In this document: in pieces, positions 50,732-58,526 of the stretch
Position numbering within the stretch: position 1 is the first letter of the stretch
Layout: each line of letters begins with the position of its first letter
Assembly: GCA_036257565.1 (NCBI GenBank)
Contig: DATAFH010000056.1
Coordinates: forward strand, 1 to 64,000
Length of the DNA: 64,000 bases
Origin: DASSUW01 sp036257565
GTDB taxonomy: Bacteria; Actinomycetota; Thermoleophilia; Solirubrobacterales; Solirubrobacteraceae
Direction of reading: 5' to 3'
Program-made: the position numbers and the translations under genes
The notes under the pieces: model-generated
Told to the model about the DNA's origin: nothing
Seen by the model: only the letters and a program-made list of their open reading frames with translations
Database searches by the model: none

Positions 50732-51646
50732 ATGATCGCGACGGTCACGCTCAACCTCGCGCTCGACCTGACGTACACGATCCCCGAGGTCGTCTGGCAC
50801 GCCGCGAATCGGGTGACGAGCGTGCACGAGCGCGCCGGCGGCAAGGGCGTCAACGTCTCCAGCGTCCTGCATGCCCTCGGCCACGAGACGATCGTGTGCG
50901 GCTTCTCGGGCGGGCCGACCGGCGAGGCGATCGCGGCCGACCTCGCGGAGGCGGGGCTGGAGGCCGTCCTCACCCCGATCGGCGGTCACAGCCGCCGGAC
51001 CGTGGCGGTGGTCGACGGCGCCGCGGGCGACGCGACCGGCTTCTGGGAGCCCGGGCCCACGATCGAGCCGGACGAGTGGCACGCCTTCCTGCGCTCGTAC
51101 GACAACGTGATCGCAGACGCCGCCGCGGTCGTGCTGGCCGGGAGCCTGCCGGCGGGGATCGCCGTCGACGCGTACGCCGAGCTCTGCCGCCGCGCTCGAG
51201 AGGCCGGGGTCGCCGCGGTGCTCGACGCGGACGGCGACGCGCTGCGCGCCGGCCTGGCCGGGCGGCCGGCGCTGGTCAAGCCCAACCGCGACGAGCTGGC
51301 CCGTGCGGTGGGCGGCGGTGACCCGATCGCCGCCGCCGAGCAGCTGCGCACCGCGGGCGCGGACGCTGTGGTGGTCTCGCGCGGAGCGGAGGGCCTGCTG
51401 GCCGTGACCGCCGAGGGCCGCTGGAGCGCCGCCCCCGGCGAGTCCGTCGCCGGCAACCCGACCGGGGCCGGCGACGCCGCGGTGGCCGCACTGACCATCG
51501 GCCTCGTCGAGCGTCGCCCCTGGCCGGACCGCATCGCCGACGCGGTGGCGCTGTCCGCCGCCGCGGTCGGCGCGCCGCTGGCCGGCGGCTTCGACGAGGC
51601 GCTCTACCGGCGCCACCGGGACCACGTGGCCGCGGAGGTCTCCTGA
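50732..51646 (+). CDS. PfkB-family phosphosugar kinase (FruK/LacC-like)
   Basis: A 304-residue kinase of the 1-phosphofructokinase/tagatose-6-phosphate kinase type. It starts MIATVTLNLALDLTYTIPEV, has HERAGGKGVNVSSVLHALGH (the GGKGxN motif of FruK/LacC) and the C-terminal NPTGAGDAAVAALTIGLVER. It probably phosphorylates a ketose phosphate to the bisphosphate needed by an aldolase. ATG 50732 is chosen; an in-frame ATG at 50711 is possible. It is divergent from the other PfkB gene and its end abuts the aldolase-like gene with 1 nt between. Confidence 0.87.
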   Translation: MIATVTLNLALDLTYTIPEVVWHAANRVTSVHERAGGKGVNVSSVLHALGHETIVCGFSGGPTGEAIAADLAEAGLEAVLTPIGGHSRRTVAVVDGAAGDATGFWEPGPTIEPDEWHAFLRSYDNVIADAAAVVLAGSLPAGIAVDAYAELCRRAREAGVAAVLDADGDALRAGLAGRPALVKPNRDELARAVGGGDPIAAAEQLRTAGADAVVVSRGAEGLLAVTAEGRWSAAPGESVAGNPTGAGDAAVAALTIGLVERRPWPDRIADAVALSAAAVGAPLAGGFDEALYRRHRDHVAAEVS

Positions 51647-51647
51647 C

Positions 51648-52562
51648 CTAGGCGGTCGCCGTGGCGCTCTCGTAGAGGTCGATCGTGCTCCGGTAGTTCT
51701 CCGCGATCGTCTCGACGGCCGTCTCGCGGTCGGTGTCTCCGGCGAGCCAGCCCTTGAGCGCGTCCCAGAAGATCGTGCGCCCGATCGCGAAGCCAACGAA
51801 GCCGTCGACGGTCGCCGCCTGTCGCAGCCAGTGCGCGACCGTGGCCCCGTCGGCGCCGGCGCCCAGCACGACGCAGGCGACGTCGTCGCGGCCCCCGGCG
51901 CGGGCGGCGTCCGCCACCAGCCGGCAGTCCTCGGCGCTGTCCAGGCCCTCGACCTTCCAGATGTCGGGCTCGACGCCGGCCTCCTGCAGCTCGGCGATCG
52001 CGGCGGCGGCGAGCTGCGGCCGCAGCTCGATCGCGTACCGCTCGGAGTCGGACTCCAGCGACGCGAGCTGGTGGGGCTCCGGCGGCACGAGGAGCTCGAA
52101 CAGGTACTTGGTTGTGCGGGGAGCGAGATAGTCCGAGAGTCGCGCTAGCCGCTCGGCCTGACGGCGGTTGAGCTCGCGGTCGCCCTCGGGGTTGTAGCGG
52201 GCGAGGATCTTCACGAAGTCGGGCTCGAACGCCTCGATGTGGGTCGCGAAGTCCTCGCCGTACACGAAGTCGAACTCCGGCACCGAGCTCGTCTCGGCCG
52301 AGATCGCGAACGGCAGCCCGAGCCGCTTGGCCTCGCGGGCCACGGCCGCGCCGTTCTCCTCGTCGATGAGGGCGCCGACGGTGCCTGCGGGGGCCGACTC
52401 GGCGGCGACCAGCAGGCCGTCGAGGATGATGCGCTTGGCCTCGCGGATGCGCTCGCTCTCGGCGGGCGTCGGCGTGCCCTCGATGCCGAACAGCTTCGTC
52501 TGGAACGACGTCCGGTGATCGAACGCGAGAATGTACAGGGGCTTGTCGTAGCCGGGGTTCAC
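51648..52562 (-). CDS. DUF2090 (IolC C-terminal-like) aldolase-type protein
   Basis: A 304-residue TIM-barrel protein starting MNPGYDKPLYILAFDHRTSF, with AIELRPQLAAAAIAELQEAG, PDIWKVEGLDSAEDCRLVAD and FAIGRTIFWDALKGWLAG. These segments match DUF2090, the domain fused behind the kinase in some IolC proteins and proposed to cleave sugar phosphates. Here it stands alone. GTG 52562 is preceded by AAGGAG and lies 19 nt after the PfkA-like stop, so the two form an operon, kinase then putative aldolase. The exact substrate is unknown. Confidence 0.75.
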   Translation of the reverse strand: MNPGYDKPLYILAFDHRTSFQTKLFGIEGTPTPAESERIREAKRIILDGLLVAAESAPAGTVGALIDEENGAAVAREAKRLGLPFAISAETSSVPEFDFVYGEDFATHIEAFEPDFVKILARYNPEGDRELNRRQAERLARLSDYLAPRTTKYLFELLVPPEPHQLASLESDSERYAIELRPQLAAAAIAELQEAGVEPDIWKVEGLDSAEDCRLVADAARAGGRDDVACVVLGAGADGATVAHWLRQAATVDGFVGFAIGRTIFWDALKGWLAGDTDRETAVETIAENYRSTIDLYESATATA

Positions 52563-52581
52563 GGGTTGGCTCCTTGGATGT

Positions 52582-53541
52582 CTAACGATGGGTGGCGGTG
52601 GCCGCCGGGAGGAGCGGGACGGGTGCGACAGTGCCGTCGGACGTGAGCCCGACGAACGCCGACTCGCCTTCGATCAGCCGGTCCACGGCGACGCGGCCGG
52701 CGGCCTGGCCGAGCGCGCGGTCGAGGGCCGAAGGCGTCGCCGCGCGCTGCGTGTGGCCGAGGATCGTGGGATGCACGCGCACGCCGCTGCGCTCCGCGAG
52801 CGCCTCGGCGATGCGGACCGCGTCGCCGACGGCCTCCGACATGACGGCGATCGCCGAGCCGCTCACCGACAGCTCGCGCAGGCGGGCGGCGAGCACGTCG
52901 AGGTCGTAGGGGCGTTCGGGCACGAGCACGTCGTCGATCCCGGCCGCGACCGCGACCGCCTCGGCGAGGTAGCCGTTGGGCGCGCCGAGCGTCTGCACGA
53001 GGAAGGCGCGGCCCGGCAGCGACCGCCCGGTGATGCGCAGGCGGTCGATGGCGTCCATCGCGTACCCGATCGCCGAGTCCATGCCGATCGTGAGATCGGT
53101 GCCCTCGAGGTCGCGGTCGATCGTCGCGGGGACGACCGCCACCGGCACCGTATGAGCGAGGGCGCGCGCGCCGCGCGTCGAGCCGTGGCCGCCGATCACC
53201 ACGAGGCCGCGGAGCGAGAGCGCCTCCACGGCGGCACCGCACTCGGCGAGCCCGCCCGGCTCGCGCAGCTTCGGCCAGCGGCTCGTGCCGAGCCAGGTGC
53301 CGGGCTCGTGCATGTGGGTGCGCGCCTGCAGGGCGGTGATCGGCTCGGTGCGCCGGGCCGCCAGCCCCGCGAAGCCCCCGAACACGCCCAGCGCCCGCGC
53401 TCCGATCTGAGCGCCCAGCGGGCCGCGTTCGAGGTCGGCCAGCCGATGCTCCTCGAGCTGCTCGAGCCGCTCGCACGCGCCCGCGATCACGGCGTTCATG
53501 CCGGGGGAGTCGCCGCCGCTGGTGAGGATGCCGATGGTCAC
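52582..53541 (-). CDS. 6-phosphofructokinase (PfkA)-like protein with altered active site
   Basis: A 319-residue PfkA-fold protein: TIGILTSGGDSPGMNAVIAG at the start, AVVPATIDRDLEGTDLTIGM (catalytic Asp of TID present) and ILGHTQRAATPSALDRALGQ near the end. Three usual signatures differ. GGDGS reads GGHGSTRGA, TIDND reads TIDRD, and the MGRxxG substrate motif reads LGAPNGYLAEAVAVAAG. The Mg/ATP Asp and the substrate Arg are therefore replaced. It may act on another phosphosugar or have lost classical PFK activity. GTG 53541 lies directly at the predicted transcription start of a good promoter, so the mRNA is probably leaderless. Confidence 0.8.
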   Translation of the reverse strand: MTIGILTSGGDSPGMNAVIAGACERLEQLEEHRLADLERGPLGAQIGARALGVFGGFAGLAARRTEPITALQARTHMHEPGTWLGTSRWPKLREPGGLAECGAAVEALSLRGLVVIGGHGSTRGARALAHTVPVAVVPATIDRDLEGTDLTIGMDSAIGYAMDAIDRLRITGRSLPGRAFLVQTLGAPNGYLAEAVAVAAGIDDVLVPERPYDLDVLAARLRELSVSGSAIAVMSEAVGDAVRIAEALAERSGVRVHPTILGHTQRAATPSALDRALGQAAGRVAVDRLIEGESAFVGLTSDGTVAPVPLLPAATATHR

Positions 53542-53548
53542 GGTCAAC

Positions 53549-53577
53549 GTTATATCGCGCCGGATCGAACGGGTCAA
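53549..53577 (-). promoter_or_regulatory. sigma-70-type promoter of the PfkA-like gene
   Basis: On the minus strand TTGACC (53572-53577) and TATAAC (53549-53554) are separated by exactly 17 bp. The expected start site falls within a few bases of the GTG at 53541, predicting a leaderless transcript. Confidence 0.7.
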
Positions 53578-53623
53578 GAAGTAATCGTGCGCAACCGTAA
53601 GTAAACGGTGATACGGTTCCGGG

Positions 53624-54655
53624 ATGCGAGGTAAGCGCGTGACCGTCGGCGTCGACCTCGGCGGCACGAAACTGCTGGGCGCCGTCGTCGACGAGGCGGG
53701 CGCCGTGTCGTCGCTGCTGCGATGGCCCGGTCGGGTCCGGCAGTACGACCGCGCTCTGGCCGCGATCGCGTCGCTCGTGGAGCGCCTTGAGGGGGAGGCG
53801 AACGAGCGCGACGAGACCGTCGTGGCGGTCGGCGTCGCCGCCGCGGCGTTCCTCGACGCCGACCGCGAGCACGTGCGGGACGCGACGAACCTGCTGGGCT
53901 GGAGCGGCCGCCCCTTCCGCGCCGACATCAGCGCGCGGCTCGGGCTCCCGGTGGTGGTCGAGAACGACGGCAACGCAGCCGCATGGGGCGAGTACGGACA
54001 CGGTGCCGCGGCCGGCGAGCCGTGCGTCGTGATGGCCACGGTCGGCACCGGGATCGGGGGTGGGATCGTGATCGACGGCCGTCTCGTGGCCGGCGGCTCC
54101 GGCGTCGCGGCAGAGCTCGGGCACGTGCAGGTCGTCCCGGACGGGCGCCCGTGCGGCTGCGGCGCGGCCGGCTGCCTCGAGGAGTACGCGAGCGGGACGG
54201 CGCTCACCCGCTCGGTCCGCGCCGCGGCGGCGGCCGATCCCGCCGGCGCCTCGCGGCTGCTGGCTCTGGCCGGAGGCGATCCCGAGGGGATCGACGGCCC
54301 GCTGATCACGGCGCTCGCGATCGACGGCGACCCGGCCGCGCGCGGCGCGCTGGCCGAGCTCGGCATCTGGCTCGGCGTGGGCCTCGCCCAGGTCGCCACG
54401 ATCCTCGACCCAAGCATCGTGATCGTGGGCGGCGGCCTGGCAGGCGCCGCCGGCGAGCTGATCATCGGGCCTGCGCGCGATGCCTACGGGGCGAGAGCGA
54501 GGCTGCGGGCGCCCGCGCCGCTCCGAGCCGCGGCGCTGGGCAACACCGCCGGACTCGTCGGTGCGGCGGCGCTCGCACTTTCGGCCTGGACTCGAGAACC
54601 GCACAAACTGCGCGCGACCGAAACACAACGCACGCCAAGTAGCGACCGCTGGTAG
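53624..54655 (+). CDS. ROK-family sugar kinase
   Basis: A 343-residue ROK kinase. The phosphate-binding start is VTVGVDLGGTKLLGAVVDEA, the ATP site MATVGTGIGGGIVIDGRLV, and the zinc/ROK signature ELGHVQVVPDGRPCGCGAAG with CLEEYASG (HxxCxCxxxGCxE). Glucose, fructose or mannose are common substrates; in this locus a hexokinase for mannose or fructose is plausible. It is divergent from the PfkA-like gene across 82 bp and 12 nt ahead of the DeoR regulator, with which it is probably co-transcribed. Confidence 0.9.
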   Translation: MRGKRVTVGVDLGGTKLLGAVVDEAGAVSSLLRWPGRVRQYDRALAAIASLVERLEGEANERDETVVAVGVAAAAFLDADREHVRDATNLLGWSGRPFRADISARLGLPVVVENDGNAAAWGEYGHGAAAGEPCVVMATVGTGIGGGIVIDGRLVAGGSGVAAELGHVQVVPDGRPCGCGAAGCLEEYASGTALTRSVRAAAAADPAGASRLLALAGGDPEGIDGPLITALAIDGDPAARGALAELGIWLGVGLAQVATILDPSIVIVGGGLAGAAGELIIGPARDAYGARARLRAPAPLRAAALGNTAGLVGAAALALSAWTREPHKLRATETQRTPSSDRW

Positions 54656-54667
54656 GGTCAGCCGAAA

Positions 54668-55465
54668 ATGGAGCGAGAGCCGGGTAGCGACAGCCATGTG
54701 TTCGCGGACGAGCGGCAGGCGCGGATCGCCGAGCTGGTCTCCGTTCGCGGTCGCGCTCGCATCGGCGAGCTGTCGAAGCTGTTCGGGGTCACCGAGCCGA
54801 CCATCCGCAAGGATCTCAAGGTGCTCCACGCCCGCGGCCTGCTCAAGCGCACGCACGGCGGGGCGCTCGCCACGCAGCGGGTCGTCGAGCGGGAGTTCGC
54901 GGGCCGTCAGGCGTCCAACATCGCGGCGAAGGAGGCGATCGCCCGCCGCTGCGTCGGCCTGATCCAGGACGGCGACTCGGTCTTCCTCGACAGCGGCACG
55001 ACGGTGCAGGCGATCGCCAGTGCGATCGCCGGCAACGGCAACCGCCTCATGCTGTCGGCGCTCACCACCAGCGTAGGCGTGGCCACGACGCTGGCGGACG
55101 TTCCCGGAGTCGACTGCGTGCTCCTCGGCGGCCAGCTCCGGCGCGTCGACGGGGCGCTGGTCGGAGCCCTTGCGCTTGAGAACCTGCAGCGGTTCACGTT
55201 CACGTTGGCGTTCATCGGCGTGAGCGGGTTCTCGGAGATGGGCATCAGCGTCGGCAGCCTCGCGGAGGCCGCGGTCAAGGCCGACGCGATCGAGCGCGCC
55301 CGCCGCGTCGTGCTCGCGATCGACCACTCGAAGGTGGGCACGACCGACTTCGCGCGGATTGCCGGGCTTGACACGATTGACATCGTTGTCATGGACGAAG
55401 CGACGCCGGCCGTCGAGGAGCTGTGCGCCGCCTACGACATCGAGCTGCTGACCGCCGACCGCTAA
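54668..55465 (+). CDS. DeoR-family transcriptional regulator
   Basis: A 265-residue DeoR/GlpR-type repressor. The N-terminal winged helix has RQARIAELVSVRGRARIGEL, LFGVTEPTIRKDLKVLHARG and LLKRTHGGAL; the C-terminal sensor has GDSVFLDSGTTVQAIA and IALEN-like LGGQLRRVDGALVGALALEN, the phosphosugar-binding isomerase-like fold. It would respond to a sugar phosphate from the pathway. It is followed by the sugar ABC importer operon, whose promoter carries a pair of direct repeats, its likely binding site. Confidence 0.92.
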   Translation: MEREPGSDSHVFADERQARIAELVSVRGRARIGELSKLFGVTEPTIRKDLKVLHARGLLKRTHGGALATQRVVEREFAGRQASNIAAKEAIARRCVGLIQDGDSVFLDSGTTVQAIASAIAGNGNRLMLSALTTSVGVATTLADVPGVDCVLLGGQLRRVDGALVGALALENLQRFTFTLAFIGVSGFSEMGISVGSLAEAAVKADAIERARRVVLAIDHSKVGTTDFARIAGLDTIDIVVMDEATPAVEELCAAYDIELLTADR

Positions 55466-55474
55466 CACGGTTTG

Positions 55475-55525
55475 TTCCGATCACTTTCGATCAGGCTTGA
55501 CTTTGAGCAGAAGCGCGTCTACTAT
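55475..55525 (+). promoter_or_regulatory. promoter of the sugar ABC operon with direct-repeat operator
   Basis: TTGACT (55497-55502) and TACTAT (55520-55525) are spaced by 17 bp, a good sigma-70-type promoter. Immediately upstream TTCCGATCA (55475-55483) and TTTCGATCA (55485-55493) form a 10-bp-phased direct repeat next to the -35 box, suited to a DeoR-type regulator encoded just before. Confidence 0.7.
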
Positions 55526-55637
55526 CGCCGCGACCCGGCGGTAAATAGGTTCCCGGGTCGGAGGAAGTGTCAAGAGAGGGAGAGCCGGGCGGAATCTGCG
55601 CCGGCTGTGAGGAGAGGTGCAATGCGAGGGGTCATCC

Positions 55638-56408
55638 ATGCCTGAGCCGGTTCTGGAGGCGCGGGATGTCGTGAAGACGTTCGGGCGCGTGCAGGCGCTG
55701 CGCGGCGCGAGCTTCACGGTCTATCCGCAGGAGGTCGTCGCGCTCGTCGGCGACAACGGCGCCGGCAAGAGCACCCTGGTGAAGACGCTCGTGGGCGTCC
55801 ACCCGCCCGACAGGGGCCAGATCTTGTTCGAGGGCAAGCCGGTCGAAATCCACACGCCGCACGACGCCCGCGACCTGGGCATCGAGACCGTGTTCCAGGA
55901 CCTGGCGCTGGCAGCGGAGATCGACCCCGCCGCGAACATGTTCCTCGGCCGCGAGGTGCTGCGGCCGGGGCTGCTCGGCAAGCTCGGGTTCCTCGACAAG
56001 GCCACGATGCGCCGCCGCAGCGACGAGGCGTTCAAGAGCCTCGGCGTGAGGATCCAGGACACGAGCGCGCGGGTGGCGAACATGTCAGGTGGTCAGCGCC
56101 AGGGCATCGCGATCTGCCGTGCGGTGACGTGGGCGAAGCGCGTGGTGTTCATGGACGAGCCGACCGCCGCGCTCGGCGTTGTCCAGACGCGCAACGTGCT
56201 CGAGCAGGTCCGGCGCGTGCGCGAGCAAGGCCTGTCGGTGGTGCTCATCAGCCACAACATGCCCGAGGTGTTCGAGGTCGCCGACCGGATCGAGGTCTTG
56301 CGGCTCGGCACCCGCGTCGCGCGGCTCAAGCCCAGCGAGGTGTCGATGGAGGACGTCGTGGCCGCCATGACCGGCGCGCTGACGTTCCACGAGGAGGAGA
56401 AGTCATGA
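55638..56408 (+). CDS. sugar ABC transporter ATP-binding protein (single domain)
   Basis: A 256-residue ABC ATPase. Walker A is VALVGDNGAGKSTLVKTLVG, the Q loop VFQDLALAAEIDPAANMFL, the signature ANMSGGQRQGIAICRAVTW and Walker B VVFMDEPTAALGVVQT, with the H-loop VLISHNMPEVF. It has one ATPase domain, unlike RbsA-type tandem ATPases, as in FrcA-like systems. ATG 55638 has GAGGGG ahead; a GTG at 55617 is possible. The stop overlaps the permease start (ATGA). Confidence 0.92.
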   Translation: MPEPVLEARDVVKTFGRVQALRGASFTVYPQEVVALVGDNGAGKSTLVKTLVGVHPPDRGQILFEGKPVEIHTPHDARDLGIETVFQDLALAAEIDPAANMFLGREVLRPGLLGKLGFLDKATMRRRSDEAFKSLGVRIQDTSARVANMSGGQRQGIAICRAVTWAKRVVFMDEPTAALGVVQTRNVLEQVRRVREQGLSVVLISHNMPEVFEVADRIEVLRLGTRVARLKPSEVSMEDVVAAMTGALTFHEEEKS

Positions 56409-57442
56409 CCACGCCGACGGCCCCCGTGCCCGACGAGGAAGTCCTCGACGAGGCGCCCGAGCCTGCCGGGCAACCGTTGTGGAAGCAGCTGCTGACGGGG
56501 TCGAACACCTCGATCGCGCTGGTTCTCGTAGCGATGATCGCGGTCTTCTCGTTCCTGAGCTTCGAGGAGTTCTTCACGGTCTCCAACGCCCGCAACATCG
56601 CGACCGACGCCGCCGTGCTCCTCGTGGTCGCGACCGGCCTCACCTACGTGATCATCACGGCGGGGATCGACCTGTCGGTCGGCTCCGTGCTGGTGTTCTC
56701 GAGTGTCGTCTCGGCCCGCATGATGAACGCCGTCGGCGGTGACGGCTGGGGTGTCATCGTCGTCGGGATCCTGACGGGCTTGGCGGCCGGCATCGGCTGG
56801 GGAGTGCTGAACGGCTTCCTCGTGTCGAAGGCGAAGATCCCGTCGTTCATCGTCACGCTCGGCACGCTGGGCATGGCGCTCGGCGCCGCGCTGCTGATCA
56901 CCGGTGGCGTCGACGAGCGCAACGTGCCGTTCAAGCTCGTCGAGACGATCGGTACCGGCCGGCTGTTCGACCAGATCCCCTACCTGGTGCTCATCGCCGC
57001 GGCGGTCGCGCTCGTGTTCGGGATCATCCTCCACCAGACGCGCTTCGGCCGCTACACGTACGCGATCGGGTCCAACGAGGAGGGCGTCCGCCGCGCGGGC
57101 GTCAACGTCGACCTGCACCTGATCAAGATCTACGGGCTCGCCGGCGCCCTGTCCGGCCTCGCCGGCACGCTCGCACTCGCCCGCTTCGGCACCACGTCGA
57201 TCGCCGGCAACACGACGCTGAACCTGGACGCGATCGCGGCCATCGTGATCGGCGGCACGAGCCTGTTCGGCGGCGTCGGCACGATGATCGGAACCGTCGT
57301 TGGCGTCTTCATCCCCGCCGTGCTCCGCAACGGCTTCGTGATCGTCGGCGTGCAGCCGTTCTGGCAGCAGGTCGCCGTCGGTGCCGTGCTGATCGTCGCC
57401 GTCTACCTCGACCAGCTGCGTCGCGCACGGTACGCGCGGTAG
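56405..57442 (+). CDS. sugar ABC transporter permease
   Basis: A 345-residue permease of the RbsC/FrcC family with about ten helices. Characteristic segments are VATGLTYVIITAGIDLSVGS, FIVTLGTLGMALGAALLITG and the EAA-like cytoplasmic loop AIGSNEEGVRRAGVNVDLHL followed by KIYGLAGALSGLAGTLALAR. It is coupled to the ATPase gene by a 4-nt overlap, and the binding-protein gene follows 32 nt later. The importer takes up a monosaccharide; mannose or fructose is suggested by the neighbours. Confidence 0.92.
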   Translation: MTTPTAPVPDEEVLDEAPEPAGQPLWKQLLTGSNTSIALVLVAMIAVFSFLSFEEFFTVSNARNIATDAAVLLVVATGLTYVIITAGIDLSVGSVLVFSSVVSARMMNAVGGDGWGVIVVGILTGLAAGIGWGVLNGFLVSKAKIPSFIVTLGTLGMALGAALLITGGVDERNVPFKLVETIGTGRLFDQIPYLVLIAAAVALVFGIILHQTRFGRYTYAIGSNEEGVRRAGVNVDLHLIKIYGLAGALSGLAGTLALARFGTTSIAGNTTLNLDAIAAIVIGGTSLFGGVGTMIGTVVGVFIPAVLRNGFVIVGVQPFWQQVAVGAVLIVAVYLDQLRRARYAR

Positions 57443-57474
57443 TCAGCCCACAACCACTCTCCTGGAGGAGATCG

Positions 57475-58473
57475 ATGCAACGTTCATTTGGTTCAGGCCG
57501 GCGCGCCGTCTGGGCGCTGGCCGCGAGCCTGCTTGTCGTGAGCATGGGCCTCGTCGCCTGCGGCGGCGATGACGACGACGGCGGCGGCGGTGGAGCCGCC
57601 GGCGGCGACAGCTACAAGGTGACGCTGATCGCCGGCGTGAAGGGCGACGAGTTCTACATCACGATGAACTGCGGCGCGCAGGAGGAGGCCAAGAAGCAGG
57701 GTGTGACGCTCGACTTCCAGGGCCCCGACCAGTTCGACGCCTCGCTGCAGACCCCGATCGTCAACGCCGTCATCGCCAAGAAGCCCGATGCGATCCTGAT
57801 CGCGCCGACGGACGCCAAGGCGATGTACTCGCCGATCAAGCAGGCGGCCGACGCCGGCATCAAGATCGTGCTCGTGGACACGACCCTCGAGCAGGCCGAC
57901 ATGGCGGTCTCGCAGATCGCGTCCGACAACGTCGGTGGCGGCCGCGCCGCCGCCAAGGCGCTCGCCGAGGAGATCGGGGGGAGCGGCAAGGTGTTCGTCA
58001 ACAACGTCAAGCCGGGCATTTCCACCACCGACCAGCGCGCCCAGGGCTTCCAGGAGGAGGCCAAGAACCTCGGTCTCGAGTACGTCGGCATGGAGTACAA
58101 CCAGGATCAGCCGGACAAGGCCGCGGCGATCACCAAGGGGATCATCGCCAAGCACCCGGACCTGAAGGGCATCTTCGGCACGAACCTGTTCGGGGCCGAG
58201 GGCTCTGCTGCCGGCCTGCGCGAGTCCGGCAACACGGACGTCAAGATCGTCGGCTTCGACGCCGGTCCCAAGCAGGTCAAGGACCTCGAGGAGGGCCTGC
58301 TCCAGGCGCTCGTCGCCCAGAAGCCCGCCGACATCGGCGCCCAGGGCGTCCAGCAGGCCGTCGCCGCCCTCAAGGAGGAGCCGACCAAGGAGAAGATCGG
58401 CACCGGCTCGACGATCCTGACCAAGGACAACCTCAAGCAGAACCAGGACGCGGTCTACAAGTCCACCTGCTGA
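57475..58473 (+). CDS. sugar ABC transporter substrate-binding lipoprotein
   Basis: A 332-residue binding protein of the ribose-type (peripla_BP_4) family. The N terminus has a signal peptide with lipobox LVAC at about residue 29, then a Asp/Gly-rich linker. The mature fold has KVTLIAGVKGDEFYITMNCG, KPDAILIAPTDAKAMYSPIK, KIVLVDTTLEQADMA and GIFGTNLFGAEGSAAGLRES. It delivers sugar to the permease at the membrane surface. GGAGGAG precedes ATG 57475. A terminator hairpin follows the stop. Confidence 0.93.
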   Translation: MQRSFGSGRRAVWALAASLLVVSMGLVACGGDDDDGGGGGAAGGDSYKVTLIAGVKGDEFYITMNCGAQEEAKKQGVTLDFQGPDQFDASLQTPIVNAVIAKKPDAILIAPTDAKAMYSPIKQAADAGIKIVLVDTTLEQADMAVSQIASDNVGGGRAAAKALAEEIGGSGKVFVNNVKPGISTTDQRAQGFQEEAKNLGLEYVGMEYNQDQPDKAAAITKGIIAKHPDLKGIFGTNLFGAEGSAAGLRESGNTDVKIVGFDAGPKQVKDLEEGLLQALVAQKPADIGAQGVQQAVAALKEEPTKEKIGTGSTILTKDNLKQNQDAVYKSTC

Positions 58474-58485
58474 GTCAGTGGGCAC

Positions 58486-58512
58486 GGGCGCCGGCCACCG
58501 AGACCGGCGCCC
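58486..58512 (+). terminator. hairpin after the ABC importer operon
   Basis: GGGCGCCGG (58486-58494) pairs with CCGGCGCCC (58504-58512) across a 9-nt loop, 12 nt after the binding-protein stop, followed by a pyrimidine-rich CTCTTCTTTC. It probably lowers read-through into the isomerase gene. Confidence 0.65.
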
Positions 58513-58526
58513 CGCGCTCTTCTTTC

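Noticed and set aside
55378..55391. Second LacI-type site (TGACATCGTTGTCA)
   Set aside because: It lies inside the DeoR coding sequence in codons for IDIVVM, and one half-site base breaks the symmetry; chance is likely.
52559..55468. 969-codon open frame on the minus strand across the PfkA, ROK and DeoR genes
   Set aside because: It is the antisense shadow of the ROK and DeoR genes, with Arg/Asp-rich low-complexity translation; only its PfkA-region frame neighbour is a real gene.
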